Below, piece by piece: positions 1 to 9,464 of a stretch of DNA of 37,092 bases. Numbering within the stretch: position 1 is the stretch's first letter; each line of letters begins with the position of its first letter. The stretch is taken from the NCBI RefSeq assembly GCF_004341365.1, contig NZ_SLXH01000032.1, positions 1 to 37,092 on the forward strand, written 5' to 3'. This DNA comes from Simplicispira metamorpha (GTDB lineage: Bacteria; Pseudomonadota; Gammaproteobacteria; Burkholderiales; Burkholderiaceae_C). The position numbers and the translations under genes are program-made. The notes under the pieces are model-generated. The model searched no databases. It worked only from the letters and a program-made list of their open reading frames with translations, and had not been told where the DNA came from.

Positions 1-94
1 GCAAGTTTGGGGCCCAACTACAGCCCCAGACGGGCGCGCTTGTCAGCGAACGACTGTGGAATCAGGCTATTGAGATACCTATTTAGCAATCCCC
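1..94 (-). mobile_element. Terminal end of an insertion sequence (left window edge)
   Basis: Bases 1-94 are the reverse complement of 36997-37090 with a single mismatch (position 53). The shared sequence stops at the cccc of 91-94, and flanking bases then differ completely, as expected where a mobile element meets two different targets. The element body lies outside the window. Because 94 bp match rather than a short terminal repeat, both edges show the same end of the element, so the two copies face opposite ways. The family is not recognised from this piece. Confidence 0.65.
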
Positions 95-152
95 GATTTG
101 ATCTGAAAAATAGTGGCTGGTGCGCAGGAGGGGAAGGCGCCAGCCCGTGCGC

Positions 153-1229
153 TCAGGCTTCGCGCGCGAACGTCACCACATGGTCCATCTGCGCGCGGAT
201 GCCTATCCACTCGCCCAGTGCGTGGTCGTGGTGGCTGGGCACGTGGGCCAGCATGGTCTGGCCGCTGGCCAGGCGCAGGGTGTAGAGAAACTCCGAGCCC
301 CGAAACGCCTTGCGCACAATCTGCGCCTTCACGGGGGCGTTGTCGTCGTGAACGATGTCGTCGGCGCGCAGCAGCACATCGCATTCGCCGCCGGGGTAGC
401 TGGACGGCAGCGGGCATTCGGTCAGGTTGGCCAGGTCGCCCAAAGGGGTGCGCACGACCACGCCGCTGGCCTGCTGCTCCAGTGTGGCCGGGGCAAACAC
501 GCCGTGGCCGATGAAGTCGGCCACAAAGCGCGTGGCCGGACGGTGGTAGAGCGTGTAGGCATCGTCCCACTGGTGCAGCTGGCCCTGGTTCATGACGCCA
601 ATCACGTCGCCGATGGCAAAGGCTTCGAGCTGGTCGTGCGTGACAAACAGCGCCGTGGCGCCCGCCGCCTTGAGGATGCCGCGCACTTCGTGGGCCAGGC
701 GCTCGCGCAAGTCCACGTCCAGGTTGGAGAAGGGCTCGTCCAGCAGCATCAATTGGGGGCGCGGTGCCAGCGCCCGTGCCAGCGCCACGCGCTGCTGCTG
801 GCCACCCGACAGCTCGTGCGGAAAGCGGTTCTGGCTGCCCTCCAGCCCCACCAGTTGCAGTACCTCGGCCACGCGCGCATCCTGTTCGGCGCGCGCCATG
901 CCGTGCAAACCAAAGGCGATGTTGCGGCCCACGCTCAGGTGCGGAAACAGGGCGTAGTCTTGGAACACCATGCCCATGCGGCGCTGCTCGGGCGGCAGGC
1001 TGTGTTCTGGGGCGCCCACCAGTTGCTGGTTGAGGTGGATGGAGCCTGCGCTCACGCTCTCCAGGCCGGCCACGCAGCGCAGCAGGGTGGTCTTGCCGCA
1101 GCCCGAGGGGCCGATCAGTACGCCGATCTGGCCTGCACGCAGGCCCAGGGTCACGCCGCGCACCGCAGGCTGTGCCTGACCGGCGTAGCGCACTTGGAGT
1201 TGGGAGACGGCCAGAAACATGGCTGCCAT
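153..1229 (-). CDS. fbpC: Ferric-iron type ABC transporter ATP-binding protein (FbpC/AfuC-like)
   Basis: This is the cytoplasmic ATPase of a binding-protein-dependent importer, most like the Fe(3+)/thiamine/spermidine group; iron is the best guess from overall similarity. The 358-residue protein shows Walker A GPSGCGKT (40-47), Q-loop VFQD (88-91), signature LSGGQQQ (140-146), Walker B LMLLDEP (160-166) and the H-loop histidine in THD (197-199). A C-terminal regulatory (TOBE-like) region follows from about residue 240. A second ATG three codons in could also be the start. It is divergent from the permease gene that begins near 1316, and the two are presumed to form one transporter. No periplasmic binding protein is visible; it may lie beyond the IS end 58 bp downstream of the stop codon. 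The substrate is not proven by sequence. Confidence 0.88.
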   Translation of the reverse strand: MAAMFLAVSQLQVRYAGQAQPAVRGVTLGLRAGQIGVLIGPSGCGKTTLLRCVAGLESVSAGSIHLNQQLVGAPEHSLPPEQRRMGMVFQDYALFPHLSVGRNIAFGLHGMARAEQDARVAEVLQLVGLEGSQNRFPHELSGGQQQRVALARALAPRPQLMLLDEPFSNLDVDLRERLAHEVRGILKAAGATALFVTHDQLEAFAIGDVIGVMNQGQLHQWDDAYTLYHRPATRFVADFIGHGVFAPATLEQQASGVVVRTPLGDLANLTECPLPSSYPGGECDVLLRADDIVHDDNAPVKAQIVRKAFRGSEFLYTLRLASGQTMLAHVPSHHDHALGEWIGIRAQMDHVVTFAREA

Positions 1230-1248
1230 TGTAGGGCGGGCGAATGCT

Positions 1249-1254
1249 TAGAAT
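1249..1254 (+). promoter_or_regulatory. Possible -10 element (TAGAAT) for the permease gene
   Basis: TAGAAT lies in the short gap between the divergent transporter genes. No convincing -35 hexamer sits 16-18 bp upstream. The element overlaps the first possible ATG of the permease frame (1244), which is one reason to place the permease start further downstream. Confidence 0.35.
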
Positions 1255-1315
1255 TCGCATTTGCATTGCTGCACCGGCTCTGGCAGCCGTCCGATTCCCC
1301 ACCGAGCCCGTCATC

Positions 1316-2965
1316 TTGCACCGACCCTTTGCCGCCCTGCGCACCATTCCCCTGATCTTGCTGGCTGGCCTGCTGGCGCTGCCCGTGTTGGCTTTGCTGG
1401 CCGCATGGCTGCCCTGGGGGGACAGCCATGTCCCCACGGGTGCTCTGCTGCGGGAGATGGCGGCCACCGTGCTGCCCGGCTACGTCTGGACAACGCTGTG
1501 GCTGGGCCTGTGGGTGGCGGTGGGGGCGGCGGTGGTGGGCACGGCCACGGCGGCGGCCGTGACGTTGTTTGAGTTTCCTGGGCGGCGTGTGTTCGAGTGG
1601 CTGTTGCTGCTGCCGCTGGCGATGCCGGCTTACGTCACTGCGTATGCCTATACCGATTTTTTGCAATTCAGCGGGCCGCTACAGGTCGGGCTGCGCGAGG
1701 CTTTTGGGCTGGAGGGGCGCCTGCTGCCCGAAGTGCGCAGCCTGTGGGGAGCTGTCTGGGTGTTCACCTTCTCGCTTTACCCGTATGTGTACCTGCTGGC
1801 GCGCACAGCGCTGGGCGAGCGCGCCGCACATTTGATGGAGGCCGCGCGTTTGCTGGGGGCGCCTTTGCGCCGTCGCATTGCCACCGTGGCGCTGCCTCTG
1901 GCGCGCCCGGCAGTGGCCGCCGGGGTGGCGCTGGCGTTGATGGAAACCCTGGCCGATTTTGGCGTGACCAGCTACTTCGGTATCCAGACCTTCACCACTG
2001 GCATCCTCAAAGCCTGGCTGTCCATGGACAACCGTTTGGCCGCTGCCCAGTTGGCCACCATGCTGCTGGCTTTGGTGCTGCTGCTGCTGTGGCTGGAGTA
2101 CCGTGCCGAGCGGCGCATGCGCTTCACTGCCAAGGGCGTGGGCCACGCGGGCGCCGCTGAGGCCCAGCCCGTAGCGCTGCGGGGCGTGGCACGCGGGCTG
2201 GCCTGGAGCATCTGCACCGTGCCGGTGCTCATGGGCTTTGTCGCGCCGGTGGCGTTCATGCTGCGGCCATTGGCTGCCGATTGGTCGGTATTGCCCTGGG
2301 AGCGCTTTTTGGAGTGGGCCTGGAACAGTGTGCGCCTGGGCGGCATCACGGCGGGCCTGGCGGTGGCAGTGGCGCTGGCGCTGGCTTTTGCCGTACGCCG
2401 CCGCCCCGACGTGCTCACGCGCGGCGTGGTGCAACTGGCTGGCGTAGGTTACGCCGTGCCCGGCGCGGTGATCGTGGTGGGCCTGCTGCTGCCGGTGGGC
2501 TGGGTGCAGGAGCAGGCGCCGCACTGGGGCGTGGGCGCGTTGGTGACCACCACGGCGCTGGGCATTGTCTGGGCCTATCTGGTGCGCTTTTGCGCCGTGG
2601 CTTTGCAGTCGGTGCAAAGTGGCTATGCGCGCATCCCGGTCAGCCTGGACGACTCGGCACGCATGCTGGGCGCTGGCAGTGTGCGCCTGATGGCGCAGGT
2701 GCACTGGCCGCTTTTGCAGCGCTCGACGGCAGCGGCCGCGCTGTTGGTGTTTGTCGATGTCATGAAAGAGTTGCCCGCCACCATGGTGCTGCGCCCCTTC
2801 AACAGCGACACCCTGGCCGTGGTGGCCTACCAACTGGCCCGCGATGAGCGGCTGGGCGAGGCTGCCTTGCCCTCGCTGGCGCTGGTGGCCGTTGGTTTGG
2901 TGCCGGTGGTGCTGCTCAGTCGCACACTGCGCGCACCGGCCAGTGCATCACAGGCTGCACTGTAA
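1316..2965 (+). CDS. fbpB: Ferric-iron type ABC transporter permease (FbpB-like, fused two-domain)
   Basis: This is the inner-membrane channel partner of the divergent ATPase. The protein (about 549 residues) is strongly hydrophobic with around twelve membrane segments arranged as a duplicated permease. Each half has the cytoplasmic coupling loop that contacts the ATPase: EAARLLGAPLRRR in the first half and DDSARMLGAGSVRL in the second. This duplicated architecture is typical of Fe(3+) permeases of the FbpB/SfuB family. The frame is open from ATG 1244, but that codon overlaps a TAGAAT -10-like element, and family members usually begin close to the LHRPF segment, so TTG 1316 is preferred; the start is uncertain. 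The ATPase gene is adjacent and divergent, and no binding protein gene is visible. Confidence 0.85.
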   Translation: MHRPFAALRTIPLILLAGLLALPVLALLAAWLPWGDSHVPTGALLREMAATVLPGYVWTTLWLGLWVAVGAAVVGTATAAAVTLFEFPGRRVFEWLLLLPLAMPAYVTAYAYTDFLQFSGPLQVGLREAFGLEGRLLPEVRSLWGAVWVFTFSLYPYVYLLARTALGERAAHLMEAARLLGAPLRRRIATVALPLARPAVAAGVALALMETLADFGVTSYFGIQTFTTGILKAWLSMDNRLAAAQLATMLLALVLLLLWLEYRAERRMRFTAKGVGHAGAAEAQPVALRGVARGLAWSICTVPVLMGFVAPVAFMLRPLAADWSVLPWERFLEWAWNSVRLGGITAGLAVAVALALAFAVRRRPDVLTRGVVQLAGVGYAVPGAVIVVGLLLPVGWVQEQAPHWGVGALVTTTALGIVWAYLVRFCAVALQSVQSGYARIPVSLDDSARMLGAGSVRLMAQVHWPLLQRSTAAAALLVFVDVMKELPATMVLRPFNSDTLAVVAYQLARDERLGEAALPSLALVAVGLVPVVLLSRTLRAPASASQAAL

Positions 2966-3216
2966 GCCTGCTGCTCCACCAAGGCGCCAACGCGCTCCCT
3001 CCAGCGCCCAATGACCGTGCTGGCAGTCGGCTGTACAGAAAGCGCTTGCCTGTCAATCCTGGTGGTCAAAGCTTTGCTGCTTTTTTCTCCGTGAAGATCC
3101 CAGTAGATGCATCTCTTAAACTATGGCAGTTGTGTGAAACCTTGACTTGATCCAGAGGATTTGGATTCGCACACGGTAGTGCGCGCCCCTTGTGGATGGG
3201 TGCCGATGACATCAAC

Positions 3217-3222
3217 AAGGAG
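3217..3222 (+). promoter_or_regulatory. Ribosome binding site AAGGAG of the ABC-phosphatase gene
   Basis: AAGGAG ends 8 nt before ATG 3231 and fixes that start over the out-of-frame ATG at 3224. In the 265-bp gap upstream (2966-3230), a TTGACT at 3142-3147 is the only promoter-like hexamer noticed; its -10 partner is poor. Confidence 0.7.
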
Positions 3223-3230
3223 AATGAACG

Positions 3231-4559
3231 ATGCCGCATGCGCACTTGCCGTGCTTGTCCGTGGACGGGTTTGGTGTGGCTTTTGGGCCCAAGGTGGTCT
3301 TGTCCGACTTGGAGTTTGGCGTGCCTGCCTTGTCCGTCACCGCTTTGCTGGGCCCGGTGGGCGCTGGTAAATCGTGCCTTTTGCGTTCTCTGGCGGGTCT
3401 GAATTTTGCCAACCAGCGCTACCAGGAGCAGGGCCGTGTGCTCTACCAAGGACGCGCACTGGCCGATGGCCACCGCCCCCGGCTGGCCCAGCTCAACGCC
3501 CGCGCGATGATGGCCAGCACCCTGGACGCTTTGCTGGAATATGCCCCCCCACGCTGGGCACAGGAGGGGATGTCGCCACGCCAGTGGTGCGGGCAGTATG
3601 TCGAGCGCATGGGTTTTCACGAGCTCGAGCAGGCGTTTGACCTCCCCACCATGGAGCTGCCCGCTGTGCAGCAGCGGGCCCTGGCCTTGTTGCGTGAGGC
3701 CGTGTGCGAGCCCGCTTTGTTGCTGGTGGACGAGCCCATCACCGATTTGCCCGATTACGAAGCCTATTTGTTGTTGGACCTGCTGCGCATTCTGGCCCGC
3801 ACTTCTGCAATTTTGCTCACACTCGACAGCCCGCGCCATGTGCAAATGGTGGCGCAGCATGTGGTGGTGCTTGAGCGTGGGCGTGTACAGGAAGTGCGCC
3901 CGGTGGAAGATTTTGTGCTCATGCCCCACTCCAGCGCAGGGCAGCACTTCATCGGTACGGGGGGGGCGCCTGCACCGGGTGCCGAAGTGGCGGCGCCGTT
4001 AGCCGCAGAGGCCGCATCCACGTTCTGGACTTGTCCTGTCCAGGAAGCGATGGCCGCAGCGGCTGCGCAGGATGCAGCTCCTGGAGCGCAAGGCCCCTCT
4101 GGCTTTACCTGGCTGGTGCCGGGGCAACTGGCCGGAACACCTTTGCCGGGCGCCACCCACAGCATCGACCATGACTTGGCCGCTTTGCGGCGCATGGGGG
4201 TCACCATGCTCATCACCTTGACCGAAGAAGACCTGCCCCAAGAGCCTTTGCACCGCCATGGCCTGCGTAATTTGCACTTGCCTGTGTATGACCGTGAGTC
4301 GCCCACGGTGGCCCAAATCCAGATGCTGCTCAAGCGCATGGAGAACCTCCTGGCCCAAGGCCAGGTGCTGGCCGTGCATTGCTTGGCTGGCATTGGCCGC
4401 ACCGGTACCGTGCTGGCTGCATGGCTGGTGCGCGCTGGCCTGACTGCCTCCGAGGCACTGCGCCGTGTGCGCCTGCTCGATCCTCAGTATGTGCAAAGCC
4501 CGGGGCAGGAAGCCTTTTTGCAGCACTACGAGGAAACGATTCTGAAAAAAATGCTGTAA
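3231..4559 (+). CDS. ABC-type ATPase fused to a dual-specificity protein phosphatase
   Basis: This 442-residue protein joins two enzymes not usually found in one chain. Residues 1-230 are an ABC ATPase: Walker A GPVGAGKS (41-48) and Walker B ALLLVDE (162-168) are intact. The signature region (about 141-150, MELPAVQQRA) lacks LSGGQ, and the H-loop reads LTLD instead of THD, so ATP may be bound more than hydrolysed. An Ala/Pro-rich linker (about 240-290) leads to a cysteine phosphatase domain with the CX5R loop HCLAGIGRTG (nucleophile C384, R390) and a likely general acid Asp354 in PVYD. That loop matches dual-specificity/tyrosine phosphatases. It has no transmembrane segment and no permease neighbour, so it is not an ordinary transporter. 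A roadblock-like gene follows 23 bp downstream, probably in the same operon. Phosphatase activity is likely; the substrate is unknown. Confidence 0.85.
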   Translation: MPHAHLPCLSVDGFGVAFGPKVVLSDLEFGVPALSVTALLGPVGAGKSCLLRSLAGLNFANQRYQEQGRVLYQGRALADGHRPRLAQLNARAMMASTLDALLEYAPPRWAQEGMSPRQWCGQYVERMGFHELEQAFDLPTMELPAVQQRALALLREAVCEPALLLVDEPITDLPDYEAYLLLDLLRILARTSAILLTLDSPRHVQMVAQHVVVLERGRVQEVRPVEDFVLMPHSSAGQHFIGTGGAPAPGAEVAAPLAAEAASTFWTCPVQEAMAAAAAQDAAPGAQGPSGFTWLVPGQLAGTPLPGATHSIDHDLAALRRMGVTMLITLTEEDLPQEPLHRHGLRNLHLPVYDRESPTVAQIQMLLKRMENLLAQGQVLAVHCLAGIGRTGTVLAAWLVRAGLTASEALRRVRLLDPQYVQSPGQEAFLQHYEETILKKML

Positions 4560-4582
4560 CTACTTGAGAAAGACCACATCCC

Positions 4583-4987
4583 ATGACCCTTGATATCGCC
4601 TTGAGCCAAGCCGCCACTACCGTGCCTGAATGCGTCGCCGCAGGCTATGTGGACGTAGCCAGCGGCATGTTGCTATCGATGAAAACCGTGGACTCACACC
4701 CCCGGCAAGTGATTGATCTGCTGGCTGCCGCCACGGGTGACTTGTTCAATGGCGAGAGCGTCTCGATCATCGAGCGCATGTTCACCAAGGCGCGTGGTTT
4801 GCAAGAAGGCCAGTACCATTATTTTCAGGAAATCATTGTCAACAGCGAGAACCTGATCCACATCTTCCTGCGCGGTAAAAGCAATCCTGATTACGTGGCT
4901 GTCTTTGTATGCCGCAAAACCGCCAATCTGGGCATGGCCCTGATCCGTGCGCGTCTGGCCATGCCAGCGCTGGAAGCCGCTTTTTGA
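4583..4987 (+). CDS. Small roadblock/LC7-like protein
   Basis: The 134-residue soluble protein has the strand-helix-helix-strand-strand pattern of roadblock/LC7 (MglB-type) domains. There is an N-terminal strand around GYVDVASGMLLSM (21-33) and a helix over VIDLLAAATGDLF. Two C-terminal strands then lead into CRKTANLGMALIRARL, which resembles the conserved NLG motif before the final helix of that fold. Roadblock proteins usually dimerise and regulate small GTPases or act as scaffolds. The family assignment is by eye and moderate; no GTPase gene is nearby. It starts 23 bp after the ABC-phosphatase gene and is followed by a strong terminator, so the two probably form one transcription unit and may act together. 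Confidence 0.7.
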   Translation: MTLDIALSQAATTVPECVAAGYVDVASGMLLSMKTVDSHPRQVIDLLAAATGDLFNGESVSIIERMFTKARGLQEGQYHYFQEIIVNSENLIHIFLRGKSNPDYVAVFVCRKTANLGMALIRARLAMPALEAAF

Positions 4988-5026
4988 GCCCTGCGGGCCA
5001 TGCGCTTTGCGCATGGGTTCTATGAA

Positions 5027-5064
5027 AAAGCCCGCCAACTGGTCTGAGTTGGCGGGCTTTGTTT
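5027..5064. terminator. Bidirectional rho-independent terminator
   Basis: A perfect 14-bp stem, AAAGCCCGCCAACT paired with AGTTGGCGGGCTTT around a 6-nt loop, has a T-run on either strand. It serves the roadblock-like gene on plus and ispB/tRNA-Pro on minus. Confidence 0.9.
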
Positions 5065-5071
5065 TATCTCG

Positions 5072-5148
5072 TGGTCGGGGTGAGAAGATTCGAACTTCCG
5101 GCCTCTACGTCCCGAACGTAGCGCTCTACCTGGCTAAGCTACACCCCG
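5072..5148 (-). tRNA. tRNA-Pro (anticodon CGG)
   Basis: A 77-nt cloverleaf on the minus strand begins CGGGGTG, pairs with CACCCCG at the 3' end, then discriminator A and encoded CCA. The anticodon stem CTACG/CGTAG holds the loop TTCGGGA, giving anticodon CGG, which reads CCG proline codons. The T-arm GTTCGAATC is canonical. It lies 28 bp downstream of ispB on the same strand and before the shared terminator, so it may be co-transcribed with ispB or have its own promoter. Confidence 0.95.
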
Positions 5149-5176
5149 ATACTTTGGTACCGCGAGCCATGCGTTT

Positions 5177-6178
5177 TCAGGTGCGGCGATCCAAAAGTTG
5201 AGCCGCTAATTGTAGCAAATTGGCTGAGTATTCATTGGCTGGCAAGGCGCCCAGGGCGGCAATGGCTCGGCGGGCTTCACTGGCGGCGGCTTCACGCGCT
5301 GCCACCAGGGCGCCGGTCTGTCGAACAATGTTGGCGATGGTTTCCAACTGGTCGGTACTGCCGTTCTCAATGGCTTGGCGTACCAGCGCTGCATCGCTGG
5401 CCGATGCCCGTTGCATGGCGATGATGAGGGGCAGGGTGGCCTTGCCTTCGCGCAGGTCGTCGCCCAGGTTTTTGCCCAGCTCTGTGGCGTCGCCGTCGTA
5501 GTCCAGCACGTCATCAATGATCTGGAAGGCCGTGCCCAGGGCTTGGCCGTAAGTGGCGCAGGCGTCTTCCACATCAGCCGGGCTGCCTGCCAGCACAGCG
5601 CCCAGGCGGGCGCTGGCCTCAAACAACTTGGCCGTCTTGGAGCGAATGACCAGCAGGTAGCCTTCTTCATCGAGCGAGGCGTCGTGCATGTTCATCAGCT
5701 GCAGTACCTCGCCTTCGGCAATGATGTTGGTGGCTTCGGCCAGGATTTGCATGATGCGCATCTGCCCTGCCTCGACCATCATCTGGAACGCGCGCGAGTA
5801 CAAAAAGTCGCCAACCAGCACACTGGCGGGGTTGCCAAAAGTTTCGTTGGCCGTAGGACGCCCACGGCGCAAGGTGGAGTCATCCACCACATCGTCGTGC
5901 AGCAGCGTGGCCGTGTGGATGAACTCGACCACGGCCGCCAGGGAAAAGCGCAGGGAGTTTTGGTACCCCAGGGCACCACAGACCATCAACAGCAGTGCCG
6001 GGCGCAGCCGTTTGCCGCCCGCTGCGATGATGTAGTGCGAGATCTGACCCACCAGTGGTACGCCCGAGGCCAGGCGGCTGGCAATAACCTGATCGACTTC
6101 GCGCATGCCGTCGGCGATCAGGGTCAGGGGGGCGGAGGGGCTGGAGGGCCGGGAGGTGGTGGGGGCGGGAGCAGTCAA
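5177..6178 (-). CDS. ispB: Octaprenyl diphosphate synthase (polyprenyl synthetase)
   Basis: This enzyme makes the long isoprenoid side chain of ubiquinone by adding isopentenyl diphosphate units to farnesyl diphosphate; it is cytosolic. The 333-residue protein has both aspartate-rich motifs of trans-prenyltransferases, DDVVDD (95-100) and DDVLDYDGD (222-230), plus the substrate-binding GGKRLRP near residue 55. Length is normal for the family. Octaprenyl chain length is inferred, as Comamonadaceae mostly use ubiquinone-8. The first 18 residues are a Pro/Ser-rich tail that may vary. It is divergent from rplU, the same arrangement as in many proteobacteria, and complements the ubi genes at 31.8-35.8 kb. 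Confidence 0.93.
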   Translation of the reverse strand: MTAPAPTTSRPSSPSAPLTLIADGMREVDQVIASRLASGVPLVGQISHYIIAAGGKRLRPALLLMVCGALGYQNSLRFSLAAVVEFIHTATLLHDDVVDDSTLRRGRPTANETFGNPASVLVGDFLYSRAFQMMVEAGQMRIMQILAEATNIIAEGEVLQLMNMHDASLDEEGYLLVIRSKTAKLFEASARLGAVLAGSPADVEDACATYGQALGTAFQIIDDVLDYDGDATELGKNLGDDLREGKATLPLIIAMQRASASDAALVRQAIENGSTDQLETIANIVRQTGALVAAREAAASEARRAIAALGALPANEYSANLLQLAAQLLDRRT

Positions 6179-6270
6179 GATGGTGGTCGCTAGCGGTGTG
6201 TCGAATTATAGGAAGCTGTGTGCCGCTGTGACTGCACTGGCGTGCATGCCGGTGCGTTGCTGCAAACGGC

Positions 6271-6298
6271 TTGAAAGAATTTGTCTGGCTGCTAGAAT
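6271..6298 (+). promoter_or_regulatory. Sigma-70 type promoter of rplU-rpmA
   Basis: TTGAAA (6271-6276), a 16-bp spacer and TAGAAT (6293-6298) lie 52 bp before the rplU start, in the divergent gap with ispB. Spacing and hexamers fit a housekeeping promoter. Confidence 0.6.
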
Positions 6299-6350
6299 GC
6301 CGGGTTCCGTGAAAATTCTTTCGTGGAAACTCACAACCCAAGAGGTCAAC

Positions 6351-6662
6351 ATGTACGCGGTCATAAAAACCGGCGGCAAGCAGTATCGCGTTGCTTCCGG
6401 CGAAAAAATTAAAGTAGAACAGATTGCTGCGGACGTAGGCCAGGAAATCGTCATCGACCAGGTTCTGGCCGTCGGAAACGGCGCTGAACTGAAGGTGGGT
6501 ACGCCCCTGGTGTCCGGCGCTACTGTGAAAGCCACAGTCGTGGCACACGGCAAGCACGACAAAGTGCACATCTTCAAGATGCGCCGTCGCAAGCACTACC
6601 AAAAACGCCAAGGTCACCGCCAGCAGTTCACTGAACTGCAAATCGGCGACATCGCTGCTTAA
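6351..6662 (+). CDS. rplU: 50S ribosomal protein L21
   Basis: This is a component of the large ribosomal subunit that binds 23S rRNA. The 103-residue protein begins [14 protein letters not shown], the hallmark L21 start, and ends with the basic segment HKKRQGHRQ-like ([12 protein letters not shown]). Length is normal. Start ATG 6351 is preceded by an AGAGG-like Shine-Dalgarno. It is the first gene of the conserved rplU-rpmA pair, with obgE following. Confidence 0.97.
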   Translation: MYAVIKTGGKQYRVASGEKIKVEQIAADVGQEIVIDQVLAVGNGAELKVGTPLVSGATVKATVVAHGKHDKVHIFKMRRRKHYQKRQGHRQQFTELQIGDIAA

Positions 6663-6677
6663 TAAGGAGCTTCAGTC

Positions 6678-6938
6678 ATGGCACAGAAAAAAGGCGGCGG
6701 CTCTACGCGAAACGGGCGCGATTCCAAGCCCAAAATGCTCGGTGTGAAGGCTTTCGGCGGTGAACTGATCAGCGCTGGCTCCATCATCGTTCGCCAGCGT
6801 GGCACCAAGTTCCACCCCGGCGTCAACGTCGGCGTGGGCAAAGACCACACGTTGTTTGCACTGGTCGATGGCCACGTGTCGTTTGCTACCAAGGGCGCTT
6901 TGTCCAAGCACACGGTCAACGTGACTGCTGCAGCCTGA
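6678..6938 (+). CDS. rpmA: 50S ribosomal protein L27
   Basis: This large-subunit protein has an N-terminal tail that reaches the peptidyl transferase centre. The 86-residue sequence starts [16 protein letters not shown] and contains the conserved [10 protein letters not shown]. The tail starts directly as in E. coli, without the cleavable extension seen in Firmicutes. AAGGAG lies 9 nt before the ATG. It sits 15 bp after rplU and is followed by two tandem hairpins. Confidence 0.97.
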   Translation: MAQKKGGGSTRNGRDSKPKMLGVKAFGGELISAGSIIVRQRGTKFHPGVNVGVGKDHTLFALVDGHVSFATKGALSKHTVNVTAAA

Positions 6939-6964
6939 GGCGCGAGCGCTTCAGCTGCTTCCTG

Positions 6965-6993
6965 AGCCCCGCCTGGTCGGGGCTTTGCTTTTT
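6965..6993 (+). terminator. Terminator after rpmA (first of two hairpins)
   Basis: AGCCCCG pairs with CGGGGCT over a 6-nt loop, followed by TTGCTTTTT. It probably ends the rplU-rpmA transcript before obgE. Confidence 0.75.
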
Positions 6994-7002
6994 CAGGCAC
7001 GC

Positions 7003-7032
7003 GCCCCGCACCGCCGGGGCTTTGTGCTTTTT
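7003..7032 (+). terminator. Second tandem hairpin between rpmA and obgE
   Basis: GCCCCG pairs with CGGGGC over a 6-nt loop, followed by TTTGTGCTTTTT. It lies only 10 bp after the first terminator and uses nearly the same stem, suggesting a local duplication or a double stop. Confidence 0.6.
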
Positions 7033-7069
7033 GGCTGGCGCTGCGCAGGCCCAAGCCGCCGTTTTGTAA

Positions 7070-8155
<1,086 letters not shown>

Positions 8156-8163
8156 CGCCTGGC

Positions 8164-8188
8164 CCGTGCCACGGCTGCCGTGGCACGG
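8164..8188 (+). terminator. Hairpin after obgE
   Basis: A perfect 11-bp stem, CCGTGCCACGG paired with CCGTGGCACGG around CTG, starts 8 bp after the stop codon. There is no clean T-run, so termination here is plausible but not certain. Confidence 0.45.
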
Positions 8189-8202
8189 TTCGGATTTCCT
8201 TG

Positions 8203-8257
8203 TTTGCTATTTAATTTGTAGCTGCTCGCGCTTGCTACATCAGCGTTAGAAGCCAAA
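8203..8257 (+). repeat. Dispersed repeat copy 1 (upstream of proB)
   Basis: The copy reads TTTGCTATTTAATTTGTAGC, then CGCGCTTGCTAC and AGCGTTAGAAGCCAAAA. It runs right up to the proB ATG, so the proB leader is made of repeat and no normal Shine-Dalgarno is seen there. Confidence 0.7.
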
Positions 8258-9412
8258 ATGACTCAAAACCAAACTTCGGGCGTGTTGCGCGATGCACGCC
8301 GCATTGTGGTGAAGGTGGGCTCCAGTCTTGTGACCAACGAAGGCCGCGGTCTGGATGAAACCGCCATCGGTGAATGGAGCCGCCAACTGGCAGCGCTGGT
8401 ACGCGGCGATGGCGTGGGTGCGCCGCGCGAGGTCATCATGGTCTCCAGCGGCGCCATTGCCGAGGGCATGAAGCGCCTGGGCTGGACGGCACGGCCCAAA
8501 GAAATCCATGAGTTGCAGGCCGCCGCAGCGGTGGGGCAAATGGGCTTGGCGCAAATGTACGAAACCAAGTTGCGTGAGCACCGCATGGGCAGCGCCCAGG
8601 TGCTGCTCACGCACGCCGACCTGGCCGACCGCGAGCGCTACCTGAACGCGCGCAGCACGCTGCTGACGCTGCTGGGCTTGGGCGTGGTGCCGGTCATCAA
8701 CGAGAACGACACCGTCGTCAATGATGAAATCAAGTTTGGCGACAACGACACGCTGGGCGCGCTGGTGGCCAACCTCGTGGAGGCCGATGCGCTGGTCATC
8801 CTGACCGACCAAAAGGGCCTCTACACCGCCGACCCGCGCCGTGATCCGGCGGCGCAGTTCGTGCATGAAGCCCAGGCGGGCGATGCGGCCCTTGAAGCCA
8901 TGGCCGGTGGGGCAGGCTCCAGCATTGGCAAGGGCGGCATGATCACCAAAATTCTGGCGGCCAAACGCGCAGCCGGTTCCGGTGCCTCGACGGTGATTGC
9001 CTGGGGGCGCGAGCCCGATGTGCTGCTGCGGCTGGCCCAGGGCGAAAGTATCGGCACCCTGCTGGTCGCCCAGACGGCCAAGACGCAAGCGCGCAAACAA
9101 TGGATGGCTGACCACTTGCAATTGCGTGGTGCCGTGGTGGTGGACGAAGGCGCCGCCGCCAAGCTGCGCCATGAGGGTAAAAGCCTGCTGCCCATTGGTA
9201 TGACGGCGGTGGAGGGCGAGTTCTCGCGTGGCGATGTGATTGCGGTACGCGACCATGGCGGTGCCGAGATTGCCCGCGGCCTGGCCAACTACGCCAGCGC
9301 TGAAGCGCGCTTGCTGTGCCGCAAGCCATCGCCAGAATTTGAAGCATTGCTGGGCTACAGTGCCGAGCCAGAGATGGTGCACCGCGACAATCTGGTGCTG
9401 ATGGGCGGTTGA
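8258..9412 (+). CDS. proB: Glutamate 5-kinase
   Basis: ProB phosphorylates glutamate to glutamyl-5-phosphate, the first step of proline synthesis, and is normally feedback-inhibited by proline. The 384-residue protein has the amino-acid kinase fold: N-terminal [30 protein letters not shown] and [13 protein letters not shown]-terminal PUA domain covers about 290-370, as in E. coli. Length is normal. The start codon directly follows a dispersed repeat, and no strong Shine-Dalgarno is seen. No proA neighbour is present in the window. It converges with rppH. Confidence 0.96.
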   Translation: MTQNQTSGVLRDARRIVVKVGSSLVTNEGRGLDETAIGEWSRQLAALVRGDGVGAPREVIMVSSGAIAEGMKRLGWTARPKEIHELQAAAAVGQMGLAQMYETKLREHRMGSAQVLLTHADLADRERYLNARSTLLTLLGLGVVPVINENDTVVNDEIKFGDNDTLGALVANLVEADALVILTDQKGLYTADPRRDPAAQFVHEAQAGDAALEAMAGGAGSSIGKGGMITKILAAKRAAGSGASTVIAWGREPDVLLRLAQGESIGTLLVAQTAKTQARKQWMADHLQLRGAVVVDEGAAAKLRHEGKSLLPIGMTAVEGEFSRGDVIAVRDHGGAEIARGLANYASAEARLLCRKPSPEFEALLGYSAEPEMVHRDNLVLMGG

Positions 9413-9464
9413 ACTGCCAGAGCCAAGGCCGTGCGTGGCCTGGGTCTGGCCGTGCATCGGCTGC

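Noticed and set aside
113..1355. Long plus-strand frames opposite the ATPase gene
   Set aside because: They are antisense to a clear ABC ATPase and arise from high GC in the third codon position; the translations have no recognisable family.
3231..3920. Phosphate or metal importer ATPase of an ordinary ABC transporter
   Set aside because: The LSGGQ signature and H-loop histidine are missing, there is no permease or binding protein, and the chain continues into a phosphatase.
9416..9450. Terminator between convergent proB and rppH
   Set aside because: GCCAGA...TCTGGC with an inner AGGCC/GGCCT pairs imperfectly and has no T-run on either strand; too weak to list as a feature.
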